Source of the DNA: Limnobacter olei
GTDB taxonomy: Bacteria > Pseudomonadota > Gammaproteobacteria > Burkholderiales > Burkholderiaceae_B
Length of the DNA: 64,000 nt
Assembly: GCF_029087225.1 (NCBI RefSeq)
Contig: NZ_JARFJD010000003.1
Location: forward strand, 1 to 64,000
Reading direction: 5' to 3'
The translations under genes and the position numbers were made by a program. The notes beneath the pieces were generated by a model. The model made no database searches. It was not told where the DNA came from and saw nothing but the letters and a program-made list of their open reading frames with translations. Within the stretch, counting starts at the first letter, position 1; the number at the start of each line of letters is the position of its first letter. Shown piece by piece: positions 53,341-61,873 of the stretch.

Positions 53341-54198
53341 TCAGTTGGGAAAGCCAGTGCCAAAACCAGGTTGATTGTTGCCGCCCAGATTGCCACCAAA
53401 ACCACCATTGCCACCACCAAACCCGGAGCCAAAGTTGCCGCCTTGCTGCCCCCCCAAAGTGCCTGAAGGCGAAAATGTTTGTGTTCGCAGCACGGGCACC
53501 AAATGATCAAACTGATCGGTTTCCACTTTCAGCAACTGTGAGTCGCTGGGCACTTGCGGCAGCCCACCTGCGCTCGACTCAAGCGCGCCATAAAACACAT
53601 TGACCCAGGTCCCGTTTTCACTTAACCAATCCACTGTGATGTCTTGCCCGTTGACCGCGGCCCGCAAAGGGTAGCCGCTGACATTTTCTGTTTTGCCCAC
53701 TCGCAAACGAAGTGCACCCGACGAACGCGACACCGGGCGAGGAATCACCACAGCAGGGGGAGGTTCGCCACGGCCATTGCCAGCCTGTTGAGTGACAGCA
53801 GGCTGAATGACTTGCTGGGGCGTGAAATCGTTCTCGACCCGTCGCATCACAATGGCACCCTGAAAATAGGCGGTCACCTGCATATTGCTGAACAGGTTAA
53901 TCAGCGGCACCGGCAACACCGGGGAATTCAAGGCTTGTTGGCGAATGTTCAAATCTTCTTGAGTAATTCGTCGCTCGGCCTGCCGGCGCAACTCGGCAGC
54001 ATCGCTGGTGGCTGCTGGTTCTGCCGGGCGCTGCGTGGCTCCAACAGAATCTGGCCCACTTGCCGCTGGTGCACCCTGCAACATGGCAGGGCGAATCAAG
54101 GGATTCGCAATGGTTTGCTGCGACAACACTCCACCCGACCATGCAGCGCAGGTACCGGCCAGGCAATAAGTAACAAGGTGTTTTTGAAAGGCATGCAT
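53341..54198 (-). CDS. PilP-like periplasmic protein with a glycine-rich tail
   Basis: This 285-residue protein has an N-terminal signal-like stretch (YCLAGTCAAWSGGVLSQQ), a low-complexity Ala/Pro linker, a helical segment (ELRRQAERRITQEDLNIRQQ) and a beta-rich domain (ALRLRVGKTENVSGYPLRAAVNGQDITVDWL). It ends in about 35 residues rich in Gly/Asn/Phe (after GGQQGGNFG). PilP-type proteins connect the inner-membrane parts to the secretin. The glycine tail is unusual and may mark extra protein contact. It is 4 bases after the secretin gene. Confidence 0.65.
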   Translation of the reverse strand: MHAFQKHLVTYCLAGTCAAWSGGVLSQQTIANPLIRPAMLQGAPAASGPDSVGATQRPAEPAATSDAAELRRQAERRITQEDLNIRQQALNSPVLPVPLINLFSNMQVTAYFQGAIVMRRVENDFTPQQVIQPAVTQQAGNGRGEPPPAVVIPRPVSRSSGALRLRVGKTENVSGYPLRAAVNGQDITVDWLSENGTWVNVFYGALESSAGGLPQVPSDSQLLKVETDQFDHLVPVLRTQTFSPSGTLGGQQGGNFGSGFGGGNGGFGGNLGGNNQPGFGTGFPN

Positions 54199-54202
54199 GA
54201 AT

Positions 54203-55828
54203 TCACTGCTCCTGAAACGGGGTCAGTTTCGAGATCATTTGAACTTGCGAGGGCACAAAACCCAGGCTTGTCGACAAACGCAAGGGACCACCCACGGCCG
54301 CTGCCACGGGTTCAACTGCGCTGGGTGCCTTGGGTTCAATTCGGCGTTTGATCGGAGCTGGCATTTCCAACACGGGCAACTGCGCTGCGGGTTGTTCCAG
54401 CTTGGCCACTTCACCGAACAACAACAAACGCGGGCGAATGGTCACCACCAGTTCGGTTTGCTTGGTGCTCTCGGTGCGGCTGCGTGTGCCCAGCCCACTT
54501 TGAAAATCATCTTGGGCGCGCGAAACAGTAATACCACCCAGCAAAATAGTGTCGCCGGGGCGACAACGCACTTGGGTTTTCAGTTCGCGGTCAGCGACCT
54601 CAGGCAAGTTCAAATCCACGCCCAAGGCAGTGAAACGCTTCAGCGCCAAGAGCTCGGTGATTGAAATATTGATGCGGGTGTAAATGGTGGAATCATGTGC
54701 CTCGCCTGTTAGCGACACTTCAAGACCGGTGCGCAGATTCTGCGTATCGGCGGTCGATTGCGCCACTCCGTTCACAATTTGCGAACCCACACGCGACACA
54801 AATGTGGTGGACTGGCCCACGCGAATATTGCCGTTGGTGCCATTCATCAAACCAATTTTTGGTTGGCTCAATGTTTTGACATCGCCTTGCGACTTTAAAA
54901 AATCAATCAGGAAATTGGTCGAAAAATTTTCACCAAAAATCAGGGTTTCAATGCCAGTGGCAGTGCGTGTCAACTGCGTAATTCGATCAGCTGTGCTCGA
55001 AGCGCCCGCAATGGAAGAATCTGGCGCGGTATTGATGCCATTGCCAGTTTTGTACAACTCCCAACGCACCCCCATATTGTTGGAGTCATTCAGATCAACT
55101 TGCAAAACATTCATGTCGTACACGATCAGCGAACGCGTCGCCCGTGCACGCTCCAGATAATTTTGAATGTCATTCAAGGCCCGGCGGTTGGCGCGAAACA
55201 CCAGTGATCGGTTAATGCGGTCCAGGTAAACATCGCGTGCGCCCAAGTACTGCATGGTGTTGGTAATGCCAGCCATGCTGTCCTCGTTCAGCACAGGCGG
55301 CATCGTGACGACAAACTGTTGCTCAGGCATGATCCTCAACACGCCCGACTCAGTCACTGTCCAGAAAAACCCCATGATCTCGCCCAACTTGTTCATCACC
55401 TGCGGCAAAGTGCCACTGAGATTGTTCAGCGTAACCACCCCATAACGGGACGCTGCATCCGCCCCACCCTCAAAACTCAGTGGCATGTTGGTGCTGGCGA
55501 AAATCAGCTGCAGCACATCGAACAAGCCGCGTTCTGTCACCGACAGGTTCTCGACCATGCGGTTTGGCAACTCGCCTTCGGAAATTTGTGGCCGAACCCA
55601 GAAAGTATCGGAGGGCAAACGCTCAATCGGCAAGGTCACCTGGGGTGCTGCCTGACTGGCTCCGGTTATTTCCGGTGCTTTCAGTTTGGCCCGAAACTCA
55701 TCTTCCTGCCCGAATGGCCTTAAAGATGAACAAGCCACTGCGCTGAATGCGACAGCCGCGTAAACACCAATTTTGCTTACCGTCAAAGCGGTGTTTAATG
55801 CGGTGTTGGGTTTCATACTGTCGCTCAT
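54203..55828 (-). CDS. Secretin lipoprotein of a type IVb-like pilus (PilN/BfpB-like)
   Basis: This 541-residue outer-membrane secretin has a lipoprotein signal (YAAVAFSAVAC, cysteine near residue 33). N-terminal ring domains (FDVLQLIFASTNMPLSF, NKLGEIMGFFWTVTESGVLRI, NTMQYLGARDVYLDRINR) precede the C-terminal channel part: LKSQGDVKTLSQPKIGLMNG, TTFVSRVGSQIVNG, LRTGLEVSLTG and PGDTILLGGITVSRAQDD. The first ATG is at 55828, and an alternative ATG is at 55816. It opens the operon, divergent from the DsrE-like gene. Confidence 0.9.
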   Translation of the reverse strand: MSDSMKPNTALNTALTVSKIGVYAAVAFSAVACSSLRPFGQEDEFRAKLKAPEITGASQAAPQVTLPIERLPSDTFWVRPQISEGELPNRMVENLSVTERGLFDVLQLIFASTNMPLSFEGGADAASRYGVVTLNNLSGTLPQVMNKLGEIMGFFWTVTESGVLRIMPEQQFVVTMPPVLNEDSMAGITNTMQYLGARDVYLDRINRSLVFRANRRALNDIQNYLERARATRSLIVYDMNVLQVDLNDSNNMGVRWELYKTGNGINTAPDSSIAGASSTADRITQLTRTATGIETLIFGENFSTNFLIDFLKSQGDVKTLSQPKIGLMNGTNGNIRVGQSTTFVSRVGSQIVNGVAQSTADTQNLRTGLEVSLTGEAHDSTIYTRINISITELLALKRFTALGVDLNLPEVADRELKTQVRCRPGDTILLGGITVSRAQDDFQSGLGTRSRTESTKQTELVVTIRPRLLLFGEVAKLEQPAAQLPVLEMPAPIKRRIEPKAPSAVEPVAAAVGGPLRLSTSLGFVPSQVQMISKLTPFQEQ

Positions 55829-55955
55829 CCTTTTTAATCGGTACTGTTGAGTATCCCGATGCAGGATGGGTTAGACATCCCTCTAAGGAGTCACCTCGCC
55901 GACCCCACCTTTTCGCGGGATAAGGCGGGGTTAACCGACATTGAAGGAGCAATTC

Positions 55956-56426
55956 ATGAATTGGCTTACGATCAAAAACACCTTGGTGGCTTGTGCAGCA
56001 GGCTTGTTGATGACTAGCACGGTGTACGCGCAGGAATCTGCCCCCGTGAAACGAATGAACACACAAGACATTACCTCGAAGGTGGTGTATCACATTGACG
56101 GTGCCGAACAACCGCTGAAGGCGCTGCGCAATATTCGCAATCACCTGGATGTTTCACCGAGAACCACCATCATTGTGGTGACCCATGCCAATGGCGTGGA
56201 CTTTTTAATGGAAGGTGCCAAGCATGCTGAAACGGGCACACAATACGCCCCACTGGTGAGCGCACTGACCGCCCGCGGCGTGGTGTTCGAGATTTGCGAA
56301 ATTACCTTGAAAAACCGCAATTTAAAGAGAGACCAGTTTGTGCTCGATGCGACATTCACGCCATCAGGCGTGGTTCGTGTGGCCGACCTGCAAACCCAAC
56401 AGGGTTTTGCCTACATCAAACCTTAA
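55956..56426 (+). CDS. Exported DsrE-like protein
   Basis: The ATG at 55956 follows an AAGGAG site (spacing 6); the upstream TTG frame start includes that site and is rejected. The 156-residue protein has a signal peptide (NTLVACAAGLLMTSTVYAQ) and a DsrE/F-type alpha/beta body (VVYHIDGAEQPLKALRNIRNHLDVS; TTIIVVTHANGVDFLMEGAK; LTARGVVFEICEITLKNRN) with a Cys at the place where some sulfur carriers have one. It may take part in periplasmic sulfur handling; this is not certain. It is divergent from the secretin gene and 12 bases before the MFS gene. Confidence 0.8.
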   Translation: MNWLTIKNTLVACAAGLLMTSTVYAQESAPVKRMNTQDITSKVVYHIDGAEQPLKALRNIRNHLDVSPRTTIIVVTHANGVDFLMEGAKHAETGTQYAPLVSALTARGVVFEICEITLKNRNLKRDQFVLDATFTPSGVVRVADLQTQQGFAYIKP

Positions 56427-56438
56427 TACCCGCTTGCC

Positions 56439-57725
56439 ATGCAATTGAACTCTCACAAGGCCGTATCACCTCTCACCGTGTTGTGGTGCGGGGCATTCAT
56501 CATGACCATCTCATTGGGCATACGCCACTCATTCGGGCTTTTTTTACAGCCCATGAGTTTGAGCAATGAGTGGGGGCGTGAGGTGTTTGCCTTTTCAATT
56601 GCCATGCAAAACCTGGTGTGGGGGGTTGCGCAACCCTTTGTGGGCAGAATGGCCGATCGACTGGGGTCAGCCGTCACCATGATTCTGGGTGGTGCACTGT
56701 ACACACTGGGTTTGTTTTTGATGGCCATGGCCGAGAGCCCCGGCATGCTGACCTTGAGCGCCGGTGTTTTGATTGGCCTAGGTTTAAGCGGAACCACCTT
56801 CCCTGTGGTGTTTGGCGCGGTCAGCCGTGCCATGCCTCCTGAAAAACGCAGCATGGCCATGGGCATTTCCATGGCTTTGGGCTCACTGGGGCAGTTCGCG
56901 TTTTTGCCCGGTGGTTTATTTTTGATCAACCAGGTGGGTTGGTCTTCGGCACTCACCATTCTGGCGTGTTTTGCGGTGATTATTCTTGTGTTGGCCTGGC
57001 AATTGATTGAACCCAAAGCCAAGCCCCTGAAAACGGATGATGCACCTTGCAGTGCCGAGTGCCCGAACACCGCAGCCAGCCATCGGGAAGCACCTGCAGA
57101 CAAAGAGCTGGGCATGTGGGCCTCGCTGGGGCAAGCCATAAGGCATCGCGCCTTTCTCATGCTGAGCGTGGGTTATTTTGTGTGCGGCTTTCAAATTCTG
57201 TTCATCAGCGTGCACCTGCCCAGCTATCTTCAAGACAGCGGCATACCTGCCAGTGCGGGCAGTACAGCCTTGGCCTTGATTGGCCTGTTTAATATATTGG
57301 GAAGCTACCTGGCCGGCTTGTGGGGTGGCAAGTTCAGAAAACCCATGCTGCTGACTGGCATTTATGGCTTGCGCGGAGTGCTGATTGTGGCTTTTATCCT
57401 GACTCCCTTAAGCACATGGAGTGTGTACTTGTTTGCAGCGGGCATGGGCGTGTTGTGGTTATCCACCGTGCCTTTAACCACAGGTACCGTATCAGCCATG
57501 TTTGGTGTCAAAAACCTGTCCATGCTTGGGGGGTTGGTGTTCATGTTCCACCAAATTGGTGCCTTTGTAGGCGGCTGGCTGGGCGGCCTTTTGTTTGATG
57601 CCACTGGCAGCTACACACTGGTGTGGTGGATATGTGTGGCTTTAAGTGCAATTGCCGCTGCGGTAAACTGGCCTATCCAGGAACAAAGCGCAACCCCCAA
57701 TGAGCCCGCAGCCCAAGCCGCCTGA
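56439..57725 (+). CDS. Major facilitator superfamily transporter
   Basis: This 428-residue carrier has 12 predicted helices and a cytoplasmic loop after helix 6 (about residues 185-225). It has an MADRLGSAVTMILGGALYTLG segment near the loop 2-3 motif and MPPEKRSMAMGISMALGSLGQF. It resembles the oxalate/formate or monocarboxylate-type group in its overall pattern. The substrate is unknown. Its 3' end overlaps a 54-residue membrane ORF by 26 bases and it follows the DsrE-like gene closely. Confidence 0.88.
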   Translation: MQLNSHKAVSPLTVLWCGAFIMTISLGIRHSFGLFLQPMSLSNEWGREVFAFSIAMQNLVWGVAQPFVGRMADRLGSAVTMILGGALYTLGLFLMAMAESPGMLTLSAGVLIGLGLSGTTFPVVFGAVSRAMPPEKRSMAMGISMALGSLGQFAFLPGGLFLINQVGWSSALTILACFAVIILVLAWQLIEPKAKPLKTDDAPCSAECPNTAASHREAPADKELGMWASLGQAIRHRAFLMLSVGYFVCGFQILFISVHLPSYLQDSGIPASAGSTALALIGLFNILGSYLAGLWGGKFRKPMLLTGIYGLRGVLIVAFILTPLSTWSVYLFAAGMGVLWLSTVPLTTGTVSAMFGVKNLSMLGGLVFMFHQIGAFVGGWLGGLLFDATGSYTLVWWICVALSAIAAAVNWPIQEQSATPNEPAAQAA

Positions 57726-57864
57726 AAATACAGATGCCAACACACCACTGATGCCACGCTGGGCCAAGGTGGTGTTGGTGGCGTTTGCCTTGCTGGTGAT
57801 GTTGGGCTATGCAAGCCCCGACATGCGGGCAGTGTATGTGGCCGCATGGGCAGCGTGCTTTTGA
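57700..57864 (+). CDS. Small membrane protein (54 residues) overlapping the MFS gene
   Basis: The ATG at 57700 starts MSPQPKPPENTDANTPLMPRW and then a membrane helix (AKVVLVAFALLVMLGYASP), ending in AAWAACF. The proline-rich polar start and single helix look like a genuine inner-membrane peptide. The 26-base overlap with the MFS end suggests coupled translation. It is not a known family to me. It is convergent with lrgB, 12 bases away. Confidence 0.55.
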   Translation: MSPQPKPPENTDANTPLMPRWAKVVLVAFALLVMLGYASPDMRAVYVAAWAACF

Positions 57865-57876
57865 ATACCCAGGCTT

Positions 57877-58626
57877 TTAGCTGAAAAAACCAAACACCCA
57901 CGGTATTAAAAGCGCACCAAAAATGCCGTGTAAACCCATACCCAGACTGGCGTAGCGCCCAGCCTCGGGGTGTACTGAAAATGCTCGTGCCGTGCCAATG
58001 CCATGCGCGGCAAGCCCCATGGTAAAACCGCGCACCCACCAACGCTTCATGCCCATTGAATTAAACAGCCAAGTACCTACAGCCGCCCCCAGAATACCTG
58101 TCACGATTGCAAACAAAGCCGTGAGCGTGGGCGAGGCGCCAATGCGTTCGCTCACACCCATGGCGATTGGTGCGGTCACCGATTTCGCCCAGAGGCTTTG
58201 AACAATATCTAAATTCGCACCCAGCATATAAGCCGTACCCAACGCACTACCAATCGACAAAGTGCCACCCACCAACAAGGCCACAGTCAACAAAGCCAAG
58301 GTACGAATGGTCTGTCCTTTAACTGCGGTGAGGCCCTGGTAAATAGGCACAGCCAAAGCCACGGTGGCCGTGCCCAATAAAAAGTGAACAAACTGGGCAC
58401 CTTCAAAATACTGCTGATAATTTAAGCCCGTAATTTGCAAGAATGCAGCCAACAACAACACGGCAATCATGACCGGGTTGGTGAACGGATGTTGTCCACT
58501 TTTTTTGTAACACCACAGGCCAATTTGGTATGCCAGCAAGGTGAGAAACAAAGCGCTGAGCGGATTACCGCTGAGGTAAACCCAAATTTCAGGAAGCTCC
58601 AGCACGCGGCGGGCAGACTCATTCAT
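57877..58626 (-). CDS. lrgB: LrgB/CidB-family inner-membrane protein
   Basis: This 249-residue LrgB-family protein has about seven helices with FLLGTATVALAVPIYQGL, SVTAPIAMGVSERIGASPTLTALFAIVTGILGA and the GLAAHGIGTARAFSVHPEAGRYASLGMGLHG block that identifies the family. With LrgA it forms a holin-like or metabolite-export pair. It overlaps lrgA by 8 bases. Confidence 0.95.
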   Translation of the reverse strand: MNESARRVLELPEIWVYLSGNPLSALFLTLLAYQIGLWCYKKSGQHPFTNPVMIAVLLLAAFLQITGLNYQQYFEGAQFVHFLLGTATVALAVPIYQGLTAVKGQTIRTLALLTVALLVGGTLSIGSALGTAYMLGANLDIVQSLWAKSVTAPIAMGVSERIGASPTLTALFAIVTGILGAAVGTWLFNSMGMKRWWVRGFTMGLAAHGIGTARAFSVHPEAGRYASLGMGLHGIFGALLIPWVFGFFS

Positions 58627-59011
58627 TTTTGCTACCCTCGCTCACTTCACCCGGCATGAAGCGGGCAGCCAGCTTGTCGAGCAACCAGGCAGTGCCCACC
58701 AAAGTCACCACCACACTGACCAGCAAAGTAATCAAAATCACCAAACCAAATTCGGCCAGCACCGGCCAAAACACCACCACACCCACCGCAGCTGGCACAA
58801 ACAGCAAACCCAGGTTTGCGGTGAACACATTGGCAGTCGATTGAATATCAGCGGGCACACCGCCCTTGATGAAGAAGAACACCAACAATACGATCAAACC
58901 CAGTACGGGACCGGGAATAGATGGGAACAGGGCAAAGCTGAGCAACTCGCCCAAAGCCTGAAAAGCAAGAAGTATCGTCAATGATTTAAGCATGTGGCAG
59001 TGTAGCGCCAT
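58619..59011 (-). CDS. lrgA: LrgA/CidA-family holin-like membrane protein
   Basis: This 130-residue protein has four helices, with ALFPSIPGPVLGLIVLLVFFFIKG marking the LrgA/CidA family and LGLLFVPAAVGVVVFWPVL. The start is either 59011 or the ATG at 58993 (MLKSLTILLAFQALGE), and the second is the more typical family start. LrgA/LrgB pairs influence autolysis and small-molecule export. Confidence 0.93.
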   Translation of the reverse strand: MALHCHMLKSLTILLAFQALGELLSFALFPSIPGPVLGLIVLLVFFFIKGGVPADIQSTANVFTANLGLLFVPAAVGVVVFWPVLAEFGLVILITLLVSVVVTLVGTAWLLDKLAARFMPGEVSEGSKNE

Positions 59012-59099
59012 GAAATTTTTATAGTCAACCTGAAAAAGCGTGAGGCGTTAGAATGAAGTGGACAGCAATTGATTCAGAACAAAACCCAAGGAATACACC

Positions 59100-59768
59100 A
59101 TGAACAAATTCAAACTTTCAGCAATCGCCCTTACTTTGTTTGCAGCAGGCTGTGCCAGCAACGGCGGCGGCATATTTCAGCAACCACAAGCCCCACAACA
59201 GCCTGCCCCCGGGTCGCCCGTGGCCGTAGCCGGTTGCCCGGTTGCCCCTGAGCGCAAAGTAGACAACACTAAAACTGCAATTGGTACCGCAGTGGGTGCA
59301 ATTGGTGGTGCCATTGTGGGCAACAGCATTGACGGCAAAGACACCGTACGCGGTGCGGCCTTGGGTGGCCTGTTCGGCTACCTGGTGGGCAGCCAGATTG
59401 CCGTGCGTGAGCAACGCGATGGTTCTGTGATGCTGGACATTCCTGGTGCCGCCTTGTTTGACACCAACAAAACAGCAATCAAATCGCAATTTGCCGGTAC
59501 ATTGGACCAAATTGCAGCCACACTGCGCGACAACCCCAACACCATTGTGTGCGTGATTGGCTACACCGACAGCACCGGCAGCGACGAGTACAACCAGGAC
59601 CTGTCAGTGCGCCGCGCACAATCGGTGACCAGCTTTTTGACCGGCAAGGGTATCGATGGAGGTCGCTTGACTGCTGCGGGCTTGGGCGAACGCTTCCCGG
59701 TAGCCACCAACGACACTGAAGCAGGACGTACACAGAACCGTCGCGTTGAAATGTACGTGCGCAACTGA
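59100..59768 (+). CDS. OmpA-family lipoprotein with a glycine-zipper segment
   Basis: This 222-residue lipoprotein has the lipobox cysteine at residue 18 (FAAGC). A glycine-zipper region follows (KTAIGTAVGAIGGAIVGNSIDGKDTVRGAALGGLFGYLVG, residues 58-97), then an OmpA C-terminal peptidoglycan-binding domain: CVIGYTDSTGSDEYNQDLSVRRAQSVTSFL and GLGERFPVATNDTEAGRTQNRRVE. It anchors the outer membrane to the wall. It resembles YiaD-type lipoproteins. A terminator follows. Confidence 0.92.
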   Translation: MNKFKLSAIALTLFAAGCASNGGGIFQQPQAPQQPAPGSPVAVAGCPVAPERKVDNTKTAIGTAVGAIGGAIVGNSIDGKDTVRGAALGGLFGYLVGSQIAVREQRDGSVMLDIPGAALFDTNKTAIKSQFAGTLDQIAATLRDNPNTIVCVIGYTDSTGSDEYNQDLSVRRAQSVTSFLTGKGIDGGRLTAAGLGERFPVATNDTEAGRTQNRRVEMYVRN

Positions 59769-59803
59769 ATCCGATTCAGCTGCCTTTGGCGTGCTGCGAT
59801 AAT

Positions 59804-59834
59804 AAAAAAAGCCACCCGCAAAGGTGGCTTTTTT
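59804..59834. terminator. Bidirectional terminator between the OmpA-like and fadD genes
   Basis: An AAAAAGCCACC/GGTGGCTTTTT stem with a short loop has A and T runs on opposite sides, so it serves both convergent genes. Confidence 0.92.
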
Positions 59835-59858
59835 GTCGAGCGAAACAAGTAAAACGGA

Positions 59859-61628
59859 TTATGCAGTTTCTTTCGGCTTGTCGCGAAGTTCGCGGCGCAA
59901 AATTTTGCCCACAGGCGTTTTAGGCAAATCGTCCCGGAACTCTACGAATGACGGGATTTTGTAGCCAGTCAGGTTTTGGCGGCAATGCGCGATCAAATCT
60001 TCTTTGGTCACACTGGCGTCTTTCTTCACCACCACCAACTTCACTTTCTCTCCGGTGACTGGGTCGGGTACACCCACCACGCCACATTCCAGAACACCAG
60101 GATGCTGGGCAACCACGTCTTCAATTTCGTTCGGGAACACGTTGAAGCCGCTTACGATAATCATGTCTTTCTTGCGGTCCACAATCTTCACAAAGCCTTG
60201 CTCGTCCATGGTGCCAATGTCACCTGTCGCCAGCCAACCGTCTTTGTCGATTGTTTTGGCGGTTTCTTCAGGGCGGTTCAAGTAACCCAACATCACTTGT
60301 GGACCACGCACACAAATTTCACCAGGTTCATTCAAACCAGCCCACAGACCATCGTCGCGCTTCAAACGCACCTCGGTGCCAGGAATAGGCAAACCGACAT
60401 TGCCGCGGAATGCGGGGCGCTCAACACCATGCAAGGGGGGCACAGTCACCACCGGCGAAGTTTCTGTCATGCCGAAGCCTTCAGAAATTGCACAACCAGT
60501 CACTTTGTACCAACGCTCAGCGATGGGCTGTTGCAGTGCCATGCCGCCGCTCATTGCAAACTTCATATCCGAGAAATCGCGATTGCAGAATTCTTCGTTG
60601 TTCAGGAAAGCATTGAACAGCGTATTCACCGCAGTGATTACATGGAATTTTTCCTTGCGCAGCACCTTCATCACGGTGCCCACGTCACGCGGGTTGGCAA
60701 TCAGAATATTGCGTGCACCGAAAGTCATGAACAACATGCAGTTCACGGCCAGTGCGTAGATATGATAAAGCGGAAGCATGGTGACCACGCAAATCGGGTC
60801 TTTGCCAATGGCTTCGCTCATCCAGGCCAGGCCCTGTTCCATATTGCTCATTAGGTTGCGTTGGGTCAGCATTGCGCCTTTGGACACGCCAGTGGTGCCA
60901 CCGGTGTATTGCAGCAACGCCACATCGTCCAGCTTCGGGCTGGGTTTTGGAAAAGAAACACCCTTGCCAGCAGCCAGTGCTTTCTTGATGGGAACCGCTT
61001 GTGGCAGGTTGTAAGCAGGTACCATTTTCTTGACCTTGCGCATCACAAAGTTCACGATCAGGCCCTTCAAGCCACCCAGCAAATCGCCCAGCTGCGTGAT
61101 AACAATATTCTTGACCTTGGTACCCTCGAGCGATTGCTGCAAGGTGTTGGCAAAGTTCTCGAACACCACGATGGTGGTTGCGCCAGAGTCTTTCAACTGA
61201 TGGTTCAATTCACGCACGGTGTACAGGGGGTTGACGTTGGTCAGCGTACAACCCAGCTTCATGGCACCCACAAAGCACACGGGGAACTGCACGCAATTGG
61301 GCAGCATGATAGCCACAACATCACCAGCTTTGACACCAATGGACTTCAAGTAGCCGGCAAACTGATCGGACATGTCATCGACCTGTTTGTAGGAGAACTC
61401 TGTACCCGCTGAAACGAAGGCTGGACGGTCAGCGTACTTTTTCAAACACTCAGCAACCAATTCCAGCATGCTGGTGTAACGCAGAGGTGGCATGTCGCCT
61501 GATACGCCAGGAGGGTAGCTTTTGGTCCAGTAACGGGACTCGAAAAGCTCTTGCGCTTCTTTGCTGACAAAACCATTGAATTGATCGGGCGATACCTTAG
61601 GGGCGGCCTCGTCGGGACGTGCTGACAT
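59859..61628 (-). CDS. fadD: Long-chain fatty-acid:CoA ligase
   Basis: The ATG at 61628 has an AGGAGA site 8 bases upstream, giving 589 residues; an upstream frame start lacks one. The protein is an AMP-forming acyl-CoA synthetase: P-loop YTGGTTGVSKGAMLTQRN, GFGMTETSPVV, WLATGDIGTMDEQGFVKIVDRKKDMIIVSGFNVFPNEIE and the catalytic lysine near the end (TPVGKILRREL). It activates fatty acids for beta-oxidation. Other acyl-CoA genes lie just upstream on the same strand. Confidence 0.95.
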   Translation of the reverse strand: MSARPDEAAPKVSPDQFNGFVSKEAQELFESRYWTKSYPPGVSGDMPPLRYTSMLELVAECLKKYADRPAFVSAGTEFSYKQVDDMSDQFAGYLKSIGVKAGDVVAIMLPNCVQFPVCFVGAMKLGCTLTNVNPLYTVRELNHQLKDSGATTIVVFENFANTLQQSLEGTKVKNIVITQLGDLLGGLKGLIVNFVMRKVKKMVPAYNLPQAVPIKKALAAGKGVSFPKPSPKLDDVALLQYTGGTTGVSKGAMLTQRNLMSNMEQGLAWMSEAIGKDPICVVTMLPLYHIYALAVNCMLFMTFGARNILIANPRDVGTVMKVLRKEKFHVITAVNTLFNAFLNNEEFCNRDFSDMKFAMSGGMALQQPIAERWYKVTGCAISEGFGMTETSPVVTVPPLHGVERPAFRGNVGLPIPGTEVRLKRDDGLWAGLNEPGEICVRGPQVMLGYLNRPEETAKTIDKDGWLATGDIGTMDEQGFVKIVDRKKDMIIVSGFNVFPNEIEDVVAQHPGVLECGVVGVPDPVTGEKVKLVVVKKDASVTKEDLIAHCRQNLTGYKIPSFVEFRDDLPKTPVGKILRRELRDKPKETA

Positions 61629-61670
61629 GTACTGATCTCCTGTAAACCGAGCGGATGCGGCCAAGGAGGT

Positions 61671-61727
61671 GCCACTTTGGGTGGCTTTTTATGTCTCCCC
61701 GGCTGAGCCTGCGTAGGCTCGGTTTTT
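61671..61727 (+). terminator. Two tandem terminator-like hairpins upstream of fadD
   Basis: On the plus strand GCCAC-N5-GTGGC is followed by TTTTT (61671-61690), and GAGCCT-GCGT-AGGCTC is followed by GGTTTTT (61705-61727). No plus-strand gene leads into them. They lie in the 245-base gap between the CaiB-type gene and fadD. They may limit antisense transcripts or act as leader hairpins of fadD. Confidence 0.4.
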
Positions 61728-61873
61728 ATAAGTGTTGTATAAGACTTCCGGCAAATTCAACAATACCATTCTTCCTGCAATTTTGGTAAGAATCGCGTAA
61801 GTTAGCCCAAAGATTTCAGGATTTTAGACGCAGTACTCGATTTACCGGCGCAATTTTCCCATCCGAAAAAACA

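Noticed and set aside
53644-54351. Plus-strand open frame of 235 codons across the PilP-like and secretin genes
   Set aside because: It is antisense to two well-supported genes, with low-complexity translation and no ribosome site or domain.
59976-60854. Plus-strand open frame of 292 codons inside fadD
   Set aside because: It is His/Gln/Phe-rich, as expected for the antisense of a GC-biased gene; fadD has complete family motifs.
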